Below, in pieces: positions 12,251-24,429 of a stretch of 64,000 nucleotides of DNA. Position numbers and translations under genes: made by a program. The notes beneath the pieces were generated by a model. That model was not told where the DNA came from and made no database searches. It saw only the letters and a program-made list of their open reading frames with translations. Every line of letters starts with the position of its first letter. Positions within the stretch are counted from its first letter, which is position 1. Origin of the DNA: Druceiella hillmani (lineage: Eukaryota; Arthropoda; Insecta; Lepidoptera; Hepialidae); contig JAYKKI010000148.1 of NCBI GenBank assembly GCA_039881145.1, forward strand, positions 379,501 to 443,500, written 5' to 3'.

Positions 12251-12860
12251 AAAAATAACAAGTCTCCAGATCAGGATAAAATACAAGTGGACGTCTGGAA
12301 ACACTTAGGTGATCAGGGAGTGCTTTGGCTAAACGAATGCTTACATGCACTCTATAAGAAAATAATTCAAGGTCAGAGGGGGCCAAACTAATGGCAAAAC
12401 AGTCATTTGCTATCAGTTTACAAGGTAAAAGGTGGTGATTTATAATATAGCAATTATAAAGTCATTAAACTGATGTCAAACGCCTTCGAATTTTAGGAGT
12501 GGATCCTAAATAATAGGCTGAAATACGTTGTAAAGCTGATTCGTAATCGATGTGGATTTATAACTAAGATAGGTACATCAAGTGCAACTCAGAAGTATCG
12601 AATATTATTGGACTACCAACAAAAACTTTTATATGGTTTTCATAGATTTGGAAAATGCATTTGAACATACCCCCGGTATCTAATCTGGAAATCACTCAGA
12701 CAGAAAAGAGTACCGGAAAATTATATGAACCTTATTCAAGACCTGTACAAATCTGTTACTACCCTAATGCTGTTCTGTAGGCCTAAGCTAAACATTTCAA
12801 ATTGAAGTTAGAGTACACTAAGTCTTAACTCTCAGCCCAATACTGTGTATGTTGCCGTAA
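12251..12860 (+). pseudogene. RTE-type non-LTR retrotransposon reverse transcriptase relic
   Basis: One frame from 12251 reads KNNKSPDQDKIQVDVW.., the family's KA.G.D.I...VW opening (RT fingers), then GDQGVLWLNEC, SVYKVKGGD, YKVIKLMS and a FITK segment, with stops in place of Trp, Gln or Glu codons. After a frame change, MVFIDLENAFEHTP matches RT motif A, with its catalytic Asp at 12645-12647. It is followed by IWKSLRQKRVPENYMNLIQDLY, and near 12812-12850 a degraded motif-B region (GVHQ.LTLSP). No YADD box, endonuclease or 3' domain is visible. With multiple stops and truncation at both ends it is a dead 5'- and 3'-truncated copy. Confidence 0.85.
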
Positions 12861-13428
12861 ATTATCTAACTAAATTCTGCCAAAGGCCACAAGCCGACGG
12901 AAGTCACGTGTCAATGTCATTAATTTTAATACTCTATATTAGTGAAGTTTGTACCTAATATTGATTTAAATCTATTTGTTTGAAGCAATGACTTCGAAAG
13001 CTTGGCGTTGCCTTTAACCGAGCATACTTCAGTCTATTTACATATTATAATAACCATCAGCCAGCTAACCAAATATATACCTGTACGTATATACTGACAG
13101 AAATACAAGTCTGAATATTAGCAAAGAATATCCTAAATAATTTAAATTATAGCTCCGGAACTTCAAACATCCCAACATTAAAAAGAAGTTAGAACTAAAA
13201 TAACGTAAACAGGTACGAACTACAATGCGTAAATACGATAACAGTATCTAATGATACAATGATAAGCAGGAAACACAACACTATGAGCTCACCACCACCA
13301 TAAAGTGTTCCGCAATAATTCAGTTTTATAGTAAATAAATATAAATGTTTATTCAAATATTAAATTTAATTAATCAATTATGTATCTATAAAAATATATC
13401 GTTCACTATTGAAAATAAATAGCTCATA
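12861..13428. other. Spacer after the RT relic
   Basis: I see no continuation of the retrotransposon beyond about 12880 and no other gene. The first part (12880-13300) is less AT-rich than the surroundings and may be unaligned remnant of the same insertion. Confidence 0.35.
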
Positions 13429-13516
13429 GAAACCGCATATAAAATTTAATGACACGTAAAATTATATAACTATAGTTACATAATTTTATGTATCATTAAA
13501 TTTTATACGTGGTTTC
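13429..13516. repeat. Imperfect inverted repeat, about 42-nt arms
   Basis: Left arm GAAACCGCATATAAAATTTA.. and right arm ending ..TAAATTTTATACGTGGTTTC mirror each other with a few mismatches around a short TATAGT-like centre. It is palindromic and non-coding, consistent with a small foldback element. Confidence 0.75.
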
Positions 13517-13529
13517 TTCATCATCAAAA

Positions 13530-13635
13530 ATATATTAATACAATGTTTTGACAGTCCACGTGTATTATTTAATTAATTTGTTCAACATCATTAATATGAT
13601 ATCAATACAACGTTTTAACAGTCTACATGTAAGCA
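13530..13635 (+). repeat. Degenerate direct repeat, about 70-bp period
   Basis: AATACAATGTTTTGACAGTC near 13538 recurs as AATACAACGTTTTAACAGTC near 13605, each followed by a (T/C)ACGTG- or TACATG-type sequence. It lies directly beside the 13429 inverted repeat. Confidence 0.6.
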
Positions 13636-13826
13636 ATATATAATCAATTGGACAGAGACATTACTCACAAAGAGTACCTAACATGTGGCTTCATGATGAA
13701 TATTCTTGGACGAAAATCTTTGTAAATGGTATTGTCCAGTTACTGATATAAGTGTTTGCGGATTCTATAAATTTGAGAGCTTTTAAAGTTAAGAAGTTTA
13801 AAGTTTGGCTCGCGTCGTCAACTTAC

Positions 13827-13864
13827 ACAAGTAGATTTATAAACTTCTTTATAAATCTACTTGT
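13827..13864. repeat. Perfect hairpin, 17-bp stem and 4-nt loop
   Basis: ACAAGTAGATTTATAAA (13827-13843), loop CTTC, then its exact reverse complement (13848-13864). The stem is too short for a typical animal microRNA precursor. The function is unknown. Confidence 0.9.
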
Positions 13865-15369
13865 ATACATGTCGATGGTTGCGATAGTTATCAATATTTC
13901 ATCATACGGTAGGTCACATGCTCATCTTTTCATTTTTCCCCTTTTTTAATATATCAATATATAAATAGTCAATCACATAACTTAGTTTATAAGATTTTTT
14001 ACAATATATCTCAATACAGTATATATTAGTAACTATGGACTTGTATTATCCAGAGTTTAAAAAAAAAAGAAAACAAATTCTTCAATTTCTAGACCCTAAA
14101 TAGTATAAATTAATAATTAAAACGATCACAGCTTGACTCCATAGTTTAGACTTTTCAAAATTGTTAATGAAGGTAACCGGAACAATTTTTTGAAAGTTGT
14201 AACCACATAATTATTTAGCGGATTTTTCAAACCTGCTACTGGCTGAGTTACTGGTCTGGTTACTGGTCTATTTCAAATTTAATATTTGCAAACGGAGCTT
14301 AAAAATGAAAAATGCGATTGCGATATTTTGATGAAAATAGAAATAGTTTTCAAAATTACTTAAAACTATATTTCAAGGCGCTTTCGAATATGCAAATGGT
14401 GATGGGAGAGGGTATTTTTCCATAGACAGGAACTCCCCTCCTGAGAAGATCGCTTTGAGTAGAGTACAAATCTGGATTTTAATGTTTCTTTCACTGGAAT
14501 ATTGGTTATATTGCTGTAACAAAAATCAAAATTGTTCTATTTATTTTGTTGCCCATTTCATTACAAAAAGGTCCCTATCTGGGAAATTCTAATTTGATTC
14601 TGAAATTTCTCATATATTTTATTTAAACAAACTAATACTAAATTGTCGAGTAATAAAACCACGGTATACATTTCTTTTTTAATTGACAATATTTTTTCAC
14701 CCATTAACCACATGTTAAGCAATTTACTTTCGTGGTAAAAATAATATTAATATTTTCAAATACTCTAACAGAAACACTTGAATATTTATATGAACTCGTA
14801 TTGCGACATTTACTCTTACTTAACAGGTATATGCAACTTTTCGATGCGTTATACATCGGCATGGCACATACTGGGTTTTACTTTTTGGCCTTTAAGTTTT
14901 CATTTACTCCTTTATTATGTATCATTTTTGGTTAGTTAAGACAGTCAGATTAAAATTAAGTTAGTCAGTGCAATATATATAGATACGACATTAATTAAAT
15001 GAATTATTTCACTGCGGTTCAAAATATTTGCTTGACCACAGCCGTATTACTAATTACACTCACTGAAAATGTAATGTATTGTGAGCATAGTAAACCCAGA
15101 TACATTTTATTTTATATTTTTAAAGCACTGCTTCATCTCAACAGTTTAAAAGTAAAATAATTAAAAATTTGACAACACTATCGTTGTGATTTAAATACAA
15201 ATGTTCACTCCTAAAACTTTAAGAAAAAAACGGAACTATTACAACATTGTCATTCATTTCTCTGTTACCTCTCTGTAGTTTCTATAGCTTCATACTTATA
15301 TAAAGGAAGTGTTTCATATACATGTTTCATATATTATTTTATTAGTATTTACAGAATAAAAAATTAAAG
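13865..15369. other. AT-rich spacer, no gene recognised
   Basis: There are only short chance frames (for example 14732-14935, Leu/Phe-rich, no domain). I see no repeats of note. Confidence 0.45.
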
Positions 15370-15410
15370 AAATATACTTCCACACTCACTTAGAGTGTGG
15401 AAGTATATTT
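15370..15410. repeat. Perfect hairpin, 18-bp stem and 5-nt loop
   Basis: AAATATACTTCCACACTC (15370-15387), loop ACTTA, then its exact reverse complement (15393-15410), followed by a T-run. The perfection of the stem implies recent origin or active gene conversion. The shape resembles a terminator, but in this eukaryotic, gene-free context that reading has no support. Confidence 0.9.
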
Positions 15411-15797
15411 TTTTTCGTACATATTGAATTCGTTATCATTGAATAGTCTTTTGCATTAAAATAGAGGTTGTATTTATTAATATTAATTTTTAAACACCGC
15501 TTGCGTTATTAATTTCATGTAATTTGTTTTAATAAAATAACTTCTATATATTTATTCCAACAAACATGCTACACCTAAATAATAAATCTCCCAAAGATGT
15601 CCGAGTTTTTTAAAATTAAATATCCCTTATAAATTCAGCAGTTTACTCAAAATTGTATTTAAAAATTATTTGTAACGTCATTTCAGAAGAAATAAAAATA
15701 TATCAGTTTATTAAAAGGAAGTTCAAAATATATAATTTCTCCTACTCTTCATTACAAATAATGAGACGAATACCCGTGGCAAAAATATGTAACAAAT

Positions 15798-15955
15798 AAT
15801 ATATATATATACATACTGTATGTACATACATACTTACATATATACATACATACATACATACATACACATTCACACATACACACACACACACACACACGCG
15901 CGCAAGCGCGCGCGCGCACGCACACACACACACACACATATACATGTACATATAC
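15798..15955. repeat. Complex microsatellite (TA)/(CATA)/(CA)/(CG)
   Basis: A TA run, then CATA tetramers to about 15866, CA dinucleotides, a CG-rich core with GCGCAAGCGCGCGCGC around 15898-15920, more CA, then TATACATG. The three overlapping reverse-strand frames here are rich in Cys, Val, Ala and Arg purely because of the repeat. Confidence 0.95.
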
Positions 15956-16132
15956 ATATGCAAACTACTGTTGTGATAGTGACATAAGGAAAATAATTTC
16001 CTAAATAAATAGTGCATACAGGTGATACTGGGTTGACAACTAATAAATTCACCAACATAGTTCATAGAGTTATTTAATTTTTCATAAAAATGAATAAAAT
16101 CAATTAAGGACCCCATTGTTATCCAATATTTG

Positions 16133-16321
16133 CTAACGTGTATGCATAGATAAGTTTTTTTTTGTTGACTTTTTTGGGATTTTGATTAAAATATGTGGCA
16201 AGTTAAATTTTAAAATGGTCTGCGTCTTTAAATGTTTTATCGTAAGAATAATTTGACAATGAGTAAAAAAGCGATAGTCAGTGAACGAAAGGTCCGCAGA
16301 ATACGATGGGTAATAAGACAT
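16133..16321 (-). pseudogene. Mariner-like transposase relic, C-terminal scrap
   Basis: On the reverse strand the frame contains YPSYSADLSFTDYRFFTH, which matches the mariner block Y-S-x-D-L-x-P-T-D-Y-x-F-F around the third catalytic Asp. It is followed by IKHLKTQ, resembling the family's GK.FK.Q segment. The upstream DNA-pairing and second-Asp blocks are not recognisable. A short fragment only. It differs from the mariner at 25858, which reads SPDLAPSDYHLF. Confidence 0.5.
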
Positions 16322-16710
16322 TTTAGCCTATGATTTTTAAAAGGTGATTTTTAAATTGCTCCATGCACACGTACCATCGACCTTTTTCTGAAGTTGAAGC
16401 GCAATTAGTTCGGCCGGTAGCTAAAGAGAATATTTTCTGTTCTTCCCCAAAGCATGAAATAGTTTTTAAAGATAACTCTGCCTGATGTCTCTTTCAACAA
16501 AGTTTTTTCAATTTTTCTAATTCAATGTAGGCTTTCGCTTATGTTGAAGACTATCAAAGAAATCAAATTATTCTTTTTGAATATTTTACTGTAAAATAAT
16601 ATATCTTCATACACATAGTATCTGCTTCATTTGTTTTTTTTTTGTGAATCGAATTCATAAAACTAGAGCAATATTAATTCTCCCAGTGAAAGTTATACAT
16701 CGTGTTTTTC

Positions 16711-16747
16711 CTTTCCTCAGCAAATTCATTTGCTAACTTGAGGAAAG
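16711..16747. repeat. Hairpin with a small bulge
   Basis: CTTTCCTC-AGCAAAT pairs with ATTTGCT-aactt-GAGGAAAG around a 2-nt loop. There is a one-sided 5-nt bulge. Confidence 0.75.
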
Positions 16748-19700
16748 ATATATAGTTCTCAATAAATAATATTTATACAACAATGTAGACTACTATTTGA
16801 CTTAATATTTTTCTGATATCTTGGCCGATATTAAAAATTTAACACACATATATTTTCTATATTGATAATACCACATTTATTCGACTCGATTTACTTATTG
16901 CATTAATTTTTCAAAATTTTTGATATCTTTAAATGTTATTAAAAGACAGGTCTTTTAAATATTTTAATGGCCTCTTTACTTTCTATCAAAGTGAAAAGAT
17001 TGGAGCTACGCGATGAAACCAATTTATATTATTAAACACATCAACGTTCATACAACTTTTGAAATACTGGTAATTACAATAGAAAAAATTTAATATCATA
17101 TTTATTTTATGGACCTGGTTAAAGCAACTGGAATAAGAGAAACAAAATTTTAAAAAATAGCTTGGTAAATAACTATAAATTTAAGTTCTTTGGTTTAACC
17201 ACGTTAGTTCTACCGTCGTGATAATGTATAAAATTTTACTAATATGCAGTTATAACACAAATTTCCTCGTAAATATTTGGTCAGCAATATCGCACTAAAT
17301 ATCTGCCAGATGTCTTATTTGTTTTAGATCTTAATAGTCTTTTTATAAAAGAAGTTTAATTAAAATTAAAAATGAAAATGATTTCCTTATTTCTAATCGT
17401 ACGTGATTGTAATATCGATTTTTAACCTTTCGATGTGTTGGTTCCTTTCACATATGCAAAAGAATGAATATAACATCATATTAAAAAAAATCTGTCAATG
17501 ACCTAAAAATATAAAGATTATTGTCTTCCTTCTTGACTTCCTAGTTCCGACATAGCGTTAAAAATAATTAGATTTTTATCCTCAAAAAAGGATCCCGTCT
17601 CTTGTTATCATTTTTCTCACACCGTCCACAAAAAATGAATAATCATGGACAAAACATCGTTATTGACATTTTAGTTAAAATTTACCAAAAAATTATAACG
17701 ATTATTGTAAATTTCATAGATTTTGAGAAATTTATGTTTTTATACCTGTGAAAAATGCACTAGGCAGTTTAGATGGTGGAAAATATTTTATATTTCTACA
17801 TGGTTTAATGGAAATATCATGTAACCTTAAATGTTTAAATGTACCCAAATGTACAAGAAACACTTGTATTGAGTGTTCTACTCGTATTACCACCTGGACA
17901 TGGTAATACCACCTGGATATTGCGTATTACGGACCATGTATTGAACATCGCTTATGATCATTAACATTGAGAGCTAAGGAAGAAATTGCCAATAAAATTG
18001 ATTTCTCTAATTATGTGATAGTTTTAAGCAATTTATTATTGTAATAACGTTACCGTACATCTTTACGTTTACAAGCTAAAAAAGTAGCTAAGCTATAGTT
18101 AAGGCCTACATTGTTTAAACAATATCAACATTCGATTTCTTATATTATTTTATGCCACGATATCTGAATATCAATAAATGTTTATAAAATTGTTGGCCCC
18201 TTGATTGTCAAAAATTGACTACAAAGCTACTCAAAGTTCAATATCGATAAATTAATTCATAGATTTCAAATAACATATCGACAATTACAATGTAAACACC
18301 GTTTGGTTTTAATATCTTATAAAGTTTGGAAGCTACCCAAGAACTAGCAAATTAAGTCTGCATAAGACAGGAGATTCCTAGGACAGTGGTACAGGAATGG
18401 CAGGAGAAGAGAAGTGTGCACTAAATATAAGAAATTGGATACCAAGTGCTGCTTATATTGTCGACGTGTGAATTTTACAGGGAAATAATTCTATATTAAT
18501 CTATGTTAATGAATAATAAGCAAATCTTTTATTGTCTATTTTTATTATTAATACTCATTTATTAAAATAGATTAAGAAAAATTGTTTGTTAACATTAATA
18601 TTATAATATTTAGAATAATGTGTTTACGTAACCGTGTTAATCGGATTATTTGGAAAAACATATTTATAATTGAAACAAATCTATACCCGAAAAAAAGTTA
18701 GTTGCGGTGAAATAAATAACAGGGCAATTTGTCCGCAATGACTGATCACTGGTCTTAATGCTTAAATAAACCCAGTGTTTCTATATTTTCTTTTGAATTT
18801 ACACAATTCGTATATCGAGTATTATTAAGTATATTATGAAATGTCTATATTTATAATAATTGTTCTTAAAGTTAGCACAACTCTTGGCTTTTATCATTGA
18901 TTATTTAATATACACTCACCTGAATTGGTATTCATTTCGTTGGTAAACTCTTGATCTGACGCTAACTGTTCAATAAAATAATATTTCGTCGAACATATTT
19001 TGCACGTGTTTACTAGCAAGCATGAACTTTCTTTGTGTAAAACTCCCATACAAAATCATATTAACCTTGAAATTATTCGCACTGAAATCAACAAATATGT
19101 AACTGAGCCAATGTTGTAATGAGTAAAGTCACGCACGTTCGTAGTGGTTAATTCATTAACTTTAATACATATGTTATTTCATAAAGCGTTTTTTGCTTCG
19201 TTCTTCTACCCTCTAGTTTCCTACGAAGCAAAAATAAATGAGGCGTTTGTTTATAGAGAAATCAGTTTTAAGAATAAAATTGTGATATTGACCTATCTCT
19301 ACGTTCATGGTGGTCGGTTATGAAAAATGGTTTAAGGGAATGGCTTTTGTCTGTGAATTTATCAACTTGTCTGCGCACAACGCAAGATCAATTAAAGAAT
19401 TTCTATGAAATTTTCACTGTATGATTCTATTGCATCTGGGTTGACATATAGTTATTTTCAATCACGCTTTGACGTTTTTTACCCAAACGTACATTGGCAA
19501 AATATGTGTTGACAGAAGTAAAATGATGCAGGAAAGCTAGGTTCTTGAGTAAGCAAACCGAATTCGGAGAGACGCCTGAGAGTCAAACTCGTTTTGAGAT
19601 GTCTTCCCCACATACGTAAGTTTAGTATTAGGTTGTAGATATTTTGTGGTAACGAATTTTATTGCTTATATCTATATATATAATAAAAATGTGGAACGGG

Positions 19701-19915
19701 TCTGTTTGTATATTGAAAGTGCTTACGAAAAAATGGTTTAGAGGAACATAAAAAAAGCTAAGGCGATTTCAGTGAAGTTTTCATTGTTGTGTTTTGTTAG
19801 GTTTGGATTAAAATATAGGAAATGTTTCATCTCAACCAACAGCTATACTAGCTAGTTATACCGAAGATATAATAACTGTGATATACAATATACATGATCT
19901 ATGCAGGTTACAAAA
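16748..19915. other. AT-rich spacer with small inverted repeats, no gene
   Basis: Two small inverted pairs can be seen: GTATTACCA/TGGTAATAC at 17884-17909, next to a short direct repeat TACCACCTGGA, and an 11-bp pair TTTTTGCTTCG/CGAAGCAAAAA at 19190-19234. I see no coding sequence. Confidence 0.45.
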
Positions 19916-19965
19916 GAATAATATTCAGAAATTATAATCTGAATAATATTCAGAAATTATGATCT
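19916..19965 (+). repeat. 25-bp tandem duplication
   Basis: A unit starting GAATAATATTCAGAAATTAT is repeated head to tail (19916-19940 and 19941-19965), with one mismatch (AATCT versus GATCT). Confidence 0.9.
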
Positions 19966-21664
19966 GTACCCCCATATGTAACTGGTAAACGGATAGGTTT
20001 TAAGCTAGTTTGAGATTCAGAGAAATACGTAGTAATGTTCACTAAATTACATAGTACTGAAATGATTGAAAATAGATTATATGGCAATATATATGGCAAT
20101 AATCTAACAATGCAAATATTTAATAACAATAAAAATATTTTTGGCAGAAGATATTTGAAAGGACGACAACCGAGCCCTCTCTACAATTACGCTTCAACAT
20201 ATCTACGAATAACTTACATTAAACATACTACTACGGTAGTAATTGCTGTTTAGTGGCAAGTGCTATATCAGCTTTGCAGATATTTAAATTCTTCCGCGAA
20301 TTAGTAGTAGACTGTTCATAAATTGTTGTATGCTAATTTATATTTTGGAGTTAATATGATCCACATATCATGAAATACGGGTCGTTAGCTTCCGTGTTGT
20401 TCTTCATTCTACAAAGTAACTCAGATAATTGTATATTACTCAATATAAATATCCTCGCTTATTACGGATTTAAATCAAAGAGACTGGGTTTTTCGCAAAA
20501 TTATTCGTTTAAATATTTCCAATATTCCTTTTCACAAAATGAGACGTTTACGAGTTTTCCTAATTAGACAGAGATTTTTTGAATTGTAGATTTATTTTTA
20601 ACGCTATGTCTTCTATGACGTATGGGTTTTTAAATTAACACCGGAAAATAAACACGCTTTTTATTACTTTTAGACTGAACATTATTATTATATTTTTAGT
20701 ATTATATTTTACTATCTTTCTCTTTAGTAGTTTTGTGGTACAATTCCAAAAAATATCCAGTAAAATTAAGGTGAATATTTGCAAAATCAGAACGACATTA
20801 TCTACTATGTAAATATATATACATAATTATATTTACGCTCTTAATTCTTATTTGGTGTTTTTTAGTAACAGAAAATAAATTTTATGCTGGAATAAAATTA
20901 TCTATGCGTACTTCCATGATACGCGTTTTAAGAGTGTAAAATGTCAAGGAAGTAAGCTGATAGCAGACATGTTGAAGCTAAAGATCAATCTAAAGATAAT
21001 TATGCAAATAATTAAAGAAAACACTTCCACATTCATAATTCACATATTACATCTATGTAAATAAATAAAAGTTAACCACATCAACCACTTGTTCCATTAA
21101 TAATGTGTAATCCGACAAAATGTTATTTTTTTAAATTTGTGGCATAACTTATAAAATAATTAAAAATTAAACTTTGTATTGAGTCATAATTATATTTAAA
21201 TTAATGCCTATGAATAATACCGCGAAATATAACGTTGCCAACGTAGTACGTACCTGTAAACTGTCAAGTGTCAAAATAAAATATTATTTATCAGTTTGAA
21301 AAAATTAGAAAACACGCGTACATGGTAAATCAAACTCAATATATTTTGTTTTAGAAGGTATTTACGCTTACCTAAATTCAAAAGACAAATGCGTCTATTT
21401 CACAATGAATTTCTAGTAAATAAACTTTCATCAGATCAAGTAACATTTTAGATCTAATGAGGATTTCAATACCACAGCGCCTGTTACTCGAATATGCCTC
21501 CCTTCTAAAATTACTTAGAACATTTTCTTCCACATTTATCGATATAGTTAGAGTTACCACTTGATTTCCATGGAATGATGGGCCGTTTCTCACGTATCCT
21601 CGTGATTACATTGATCACTTTACCTTTACCTTGACCTTTACTGCGTTACCACCAGTTCTTATTG

Positions 21665-21735
<71 letters not shown>

Positions 21736-24009
21736 TATATATGTATATATTGATGCGTTTTAAAGTTAAAGACTTACGAAAATTTTTAAATATCAAAAAT
21801 GGTGATAAGATTTGAAAAAAAAATTGACGTGCTGCAATCTTTGCATGATGCACTATTACGGATTGAAGTGGCGAACTTTATTTACTTGCATATTGTGTAA
21901 TTAGAATATTCAAGTTAAACCATCGTTACGTGTAGAATTTATTCTTCTTTTTCAGATACGAGACGCAAAATTCGGAGTACTCACTCGAACAGGTCTAAGT
22001 AGTAATAAACCGTCTGAGTAATATATTAATGAAATATCAAAATAAGAAGCATTAGGCTTCTAACGCTATTCTTTGCTTATTTCTAGATGATAATACCTTT
22101 TGTGGCTTACACTACATTAACTTGATTGATAAAACAGCATATTATATTCGTATACACATTTATTACGGGGCGCCATAAAACTAATGTAAAATTTTATAAA
22201 GTCACTCGTGCTTTTTCGTACTGAAATTTTAAAGTTATTTTTATCTTGCTGACTATGGTAAAATTCCGTTCTGTTAATATATCCTGCACAAAAAAAACAA
22301 TATTATTGGTTCTTTTATAAAGCTAAACAATTTCGTGTGCCTTAATAATATTACTTTATATTTTTGAGCGTGGATGCGATGGAGCTGATTTTTAGGTTCA
22401 CTCATTTGAATGAAATTTGCATAAATCTGTATAGTAATAGAGAATATGATTAGCGTTTTAATCTGAATAGGAATATTTCTAGAAGAACAACTGAAATGAA
22501 TGTGGTATTAAATGAAATCCGATTTCTATAATATGAAGGGCAATTAAAAATTTTAAAGATTTTTAATGTTGATTTAAATTTTCTTATTGCTAAAAACGTA
22601 CAGCTTTCTAAATATTCAGCAACTTGCACAAATTTTTGGTGTTCTTCAGAACACAAGAAAAACTAATAGCGGAAGTTCGATCTGCACGAAAAATATATTT
22701 ATAGTAGGTACCATAGCTTATTTAGCTTTATTCAGGTCTTGCATTAATTTTTTAAGTTTAATTAGTTATATATATCACCTACACCAACCAAATATATTGG
22801 CTAAGGAATTTTTGTTATTTTATTTAGAATACAATTTTCTTTCCGAATATTTACACTTTATTAATAAATTCTTAATTACCTTTTAAATTGTTATTCGCTT
22901 TAATTACTCAGAATTAAAAGAAAGTTGTAGATGTACACCACAATCGCAAAATATGAACAACTGAGATACCACTCATACGTTGTGTTTATAATATTTATCG
23001 ATCTGTTTTTCATTTATTTCGATCGGTATTTGTGTATTGTAAATTTATATGGAGATTTTATTAGATGTTTACATCGATTTATAATGACATTTTTTAATTT
23101 TCCTGAACTTACAGTATTCAAGTCTTCTTACACAAATTTGGTAAAATCTATGAATTTATGCTTAATATATATCCTATATCCTCCTATGCTATCTTACCCT
23201 TACTGTATTTTTATAAATCAGAGTTTAAATCGCCAAAAAAGTTTCGCTTCTATCACGTGAACTGAGTTGCACGCGATTAATTTATGTGACACAAGTGTCA
23301 ACTTAGATCAATGTTCAAATACACAAAGAGAATTAAAACAGTTTATTTTGTGTAAAATGCTTATGACAATGCAGTAAATTATTTCTTTGTATCTGACGCT
23401 TTATATTTCTTGCAGCTACTGGCCACAAAAGATGGCCTTTTTTTAAATAGTGCACTATTTTTTTAAATCGGATATTTAACACAGACTAGTTTAACATTGA
23501 CGCTATTTGAAACTCAACATATTACAATCACTTGAGCACTCTTTGCTTGAGAATGTATCAATCAAAATCTCTGCTACGTAAAATTAGCTCTTAAACGAAA
23601 CCATGGAAGCACTCGCACTCGGATCAGCACTCGCAATAGAATTTTTCGGACAAGTTGATTAGGTGTAAATTAACATATATTTTGTTTACCGATTGTATTA
23701 TTTTATTTACTATTTATTTTTATTCGCTAGGACAAACATATATCATTCCAAAATAAACTAAACCTATCTTCAAAAGTAATATTTCCCTGAAATAATAAAA
23801 GCCAAATAAGAAACCACAAAAAAATTTCCCACAAGTTTCAGGTTTACTATGTGCTTAACATGGGAGAAAGGACCTCTATTCGGGCATCTTAACGGAAAGG
23901 TAAAAAAATGTTACATTTTTATTGTCTTCGGAACCTAAATTTATCGTAGTTTATTGGTGCATTAACAAATTAAGAATTTTTTGCAAAAGCTCGCTTTGCC
24001 CGAGTAAGT
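19966..24009. other. AT-rich spacer with one microsatellite, no gene recognised
   Basis: Several frames of 60-110 codons occur (for example 20035-20253, 22587-22886 and 22931-23260). They are Ile/Phe/Tyr/Asn-rich with no domain, signal or conserved motif I recognise, as expected by chance in AT-rich DNA. Confidence 0.4.
21665..21750. repeat. (TA)n microsatellite
   Basis: A nearly pure TA run of about 65 bases, flanked by TATATG variants on both sides. Confidence 0.95.
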
Positions 24010-24036
24010 AGCCCAAAAAGGCATGTCTTTTGGGCT
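24010..24036. repeat. Small perfect hairpin, 9-bp stem
   Basis: AGCCCAAAA (24010-24018) and TTTTGGGCT (24028-24036) flank a 9-nt loop. It lies about 400 bases beyond the 3' end of the piggyBac-like coding remnant and could belong to that element's end. Confidence 0.75.
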
Positions 24037-24429
24037 CGACGGATATGTTTGAGAAGAGAGAGCACTGTTTAACTTTGTGATATTAACATGATAATAAGAA
24101 CGTATGAAAAGAAAACAATGAAAGAATGCACAAAAAGGGAAGAGAAAACTTTATTACTACCAAAATATTAACTGGGAAAAAAATTCTGGTGATTTATTAG
24201 AAGATGTTTGGATTCTCGTTTCCCCCATTATATACAGACAAGTAGCATTAATGTCTCGCTTTTCGATATGTAGCATTAGTAGATGAACAAATCTATAAAC
24301 TTGAGGTTAAGACAGTTTAAATACAACAATTTTTTGCACACAAGGTTGTCAGTAATGTCCCGGGTAACCTCTTTCTTTGCTTTACGGTTTATTAGGTCCC
24401 TTTCCTTCAGCTTTTTGTAGCAACCCACT

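Noticed and set aside
15370..15415. Rho-independent-type terminator (hairpin plus T-run)
   Set aside because: This is a eukaryotic, gene-free context; the T-run is one of many and no transcript is implied.
15742..16116. 124-codon reverse-strand frame rich in Cys and Val
   Set aside because: The Cys/Val/Ala/Arg run is the translation of a CA/CG microsatellite; the flanks have no motif.
22931..23260. 109-codon hydrophobic frame resembling a membrane protein
   Set aside because: Phe/Ile/Leu/Tyr richness is expected from AT-rich DNA; there is no conserved motif, splice context or codon bias.
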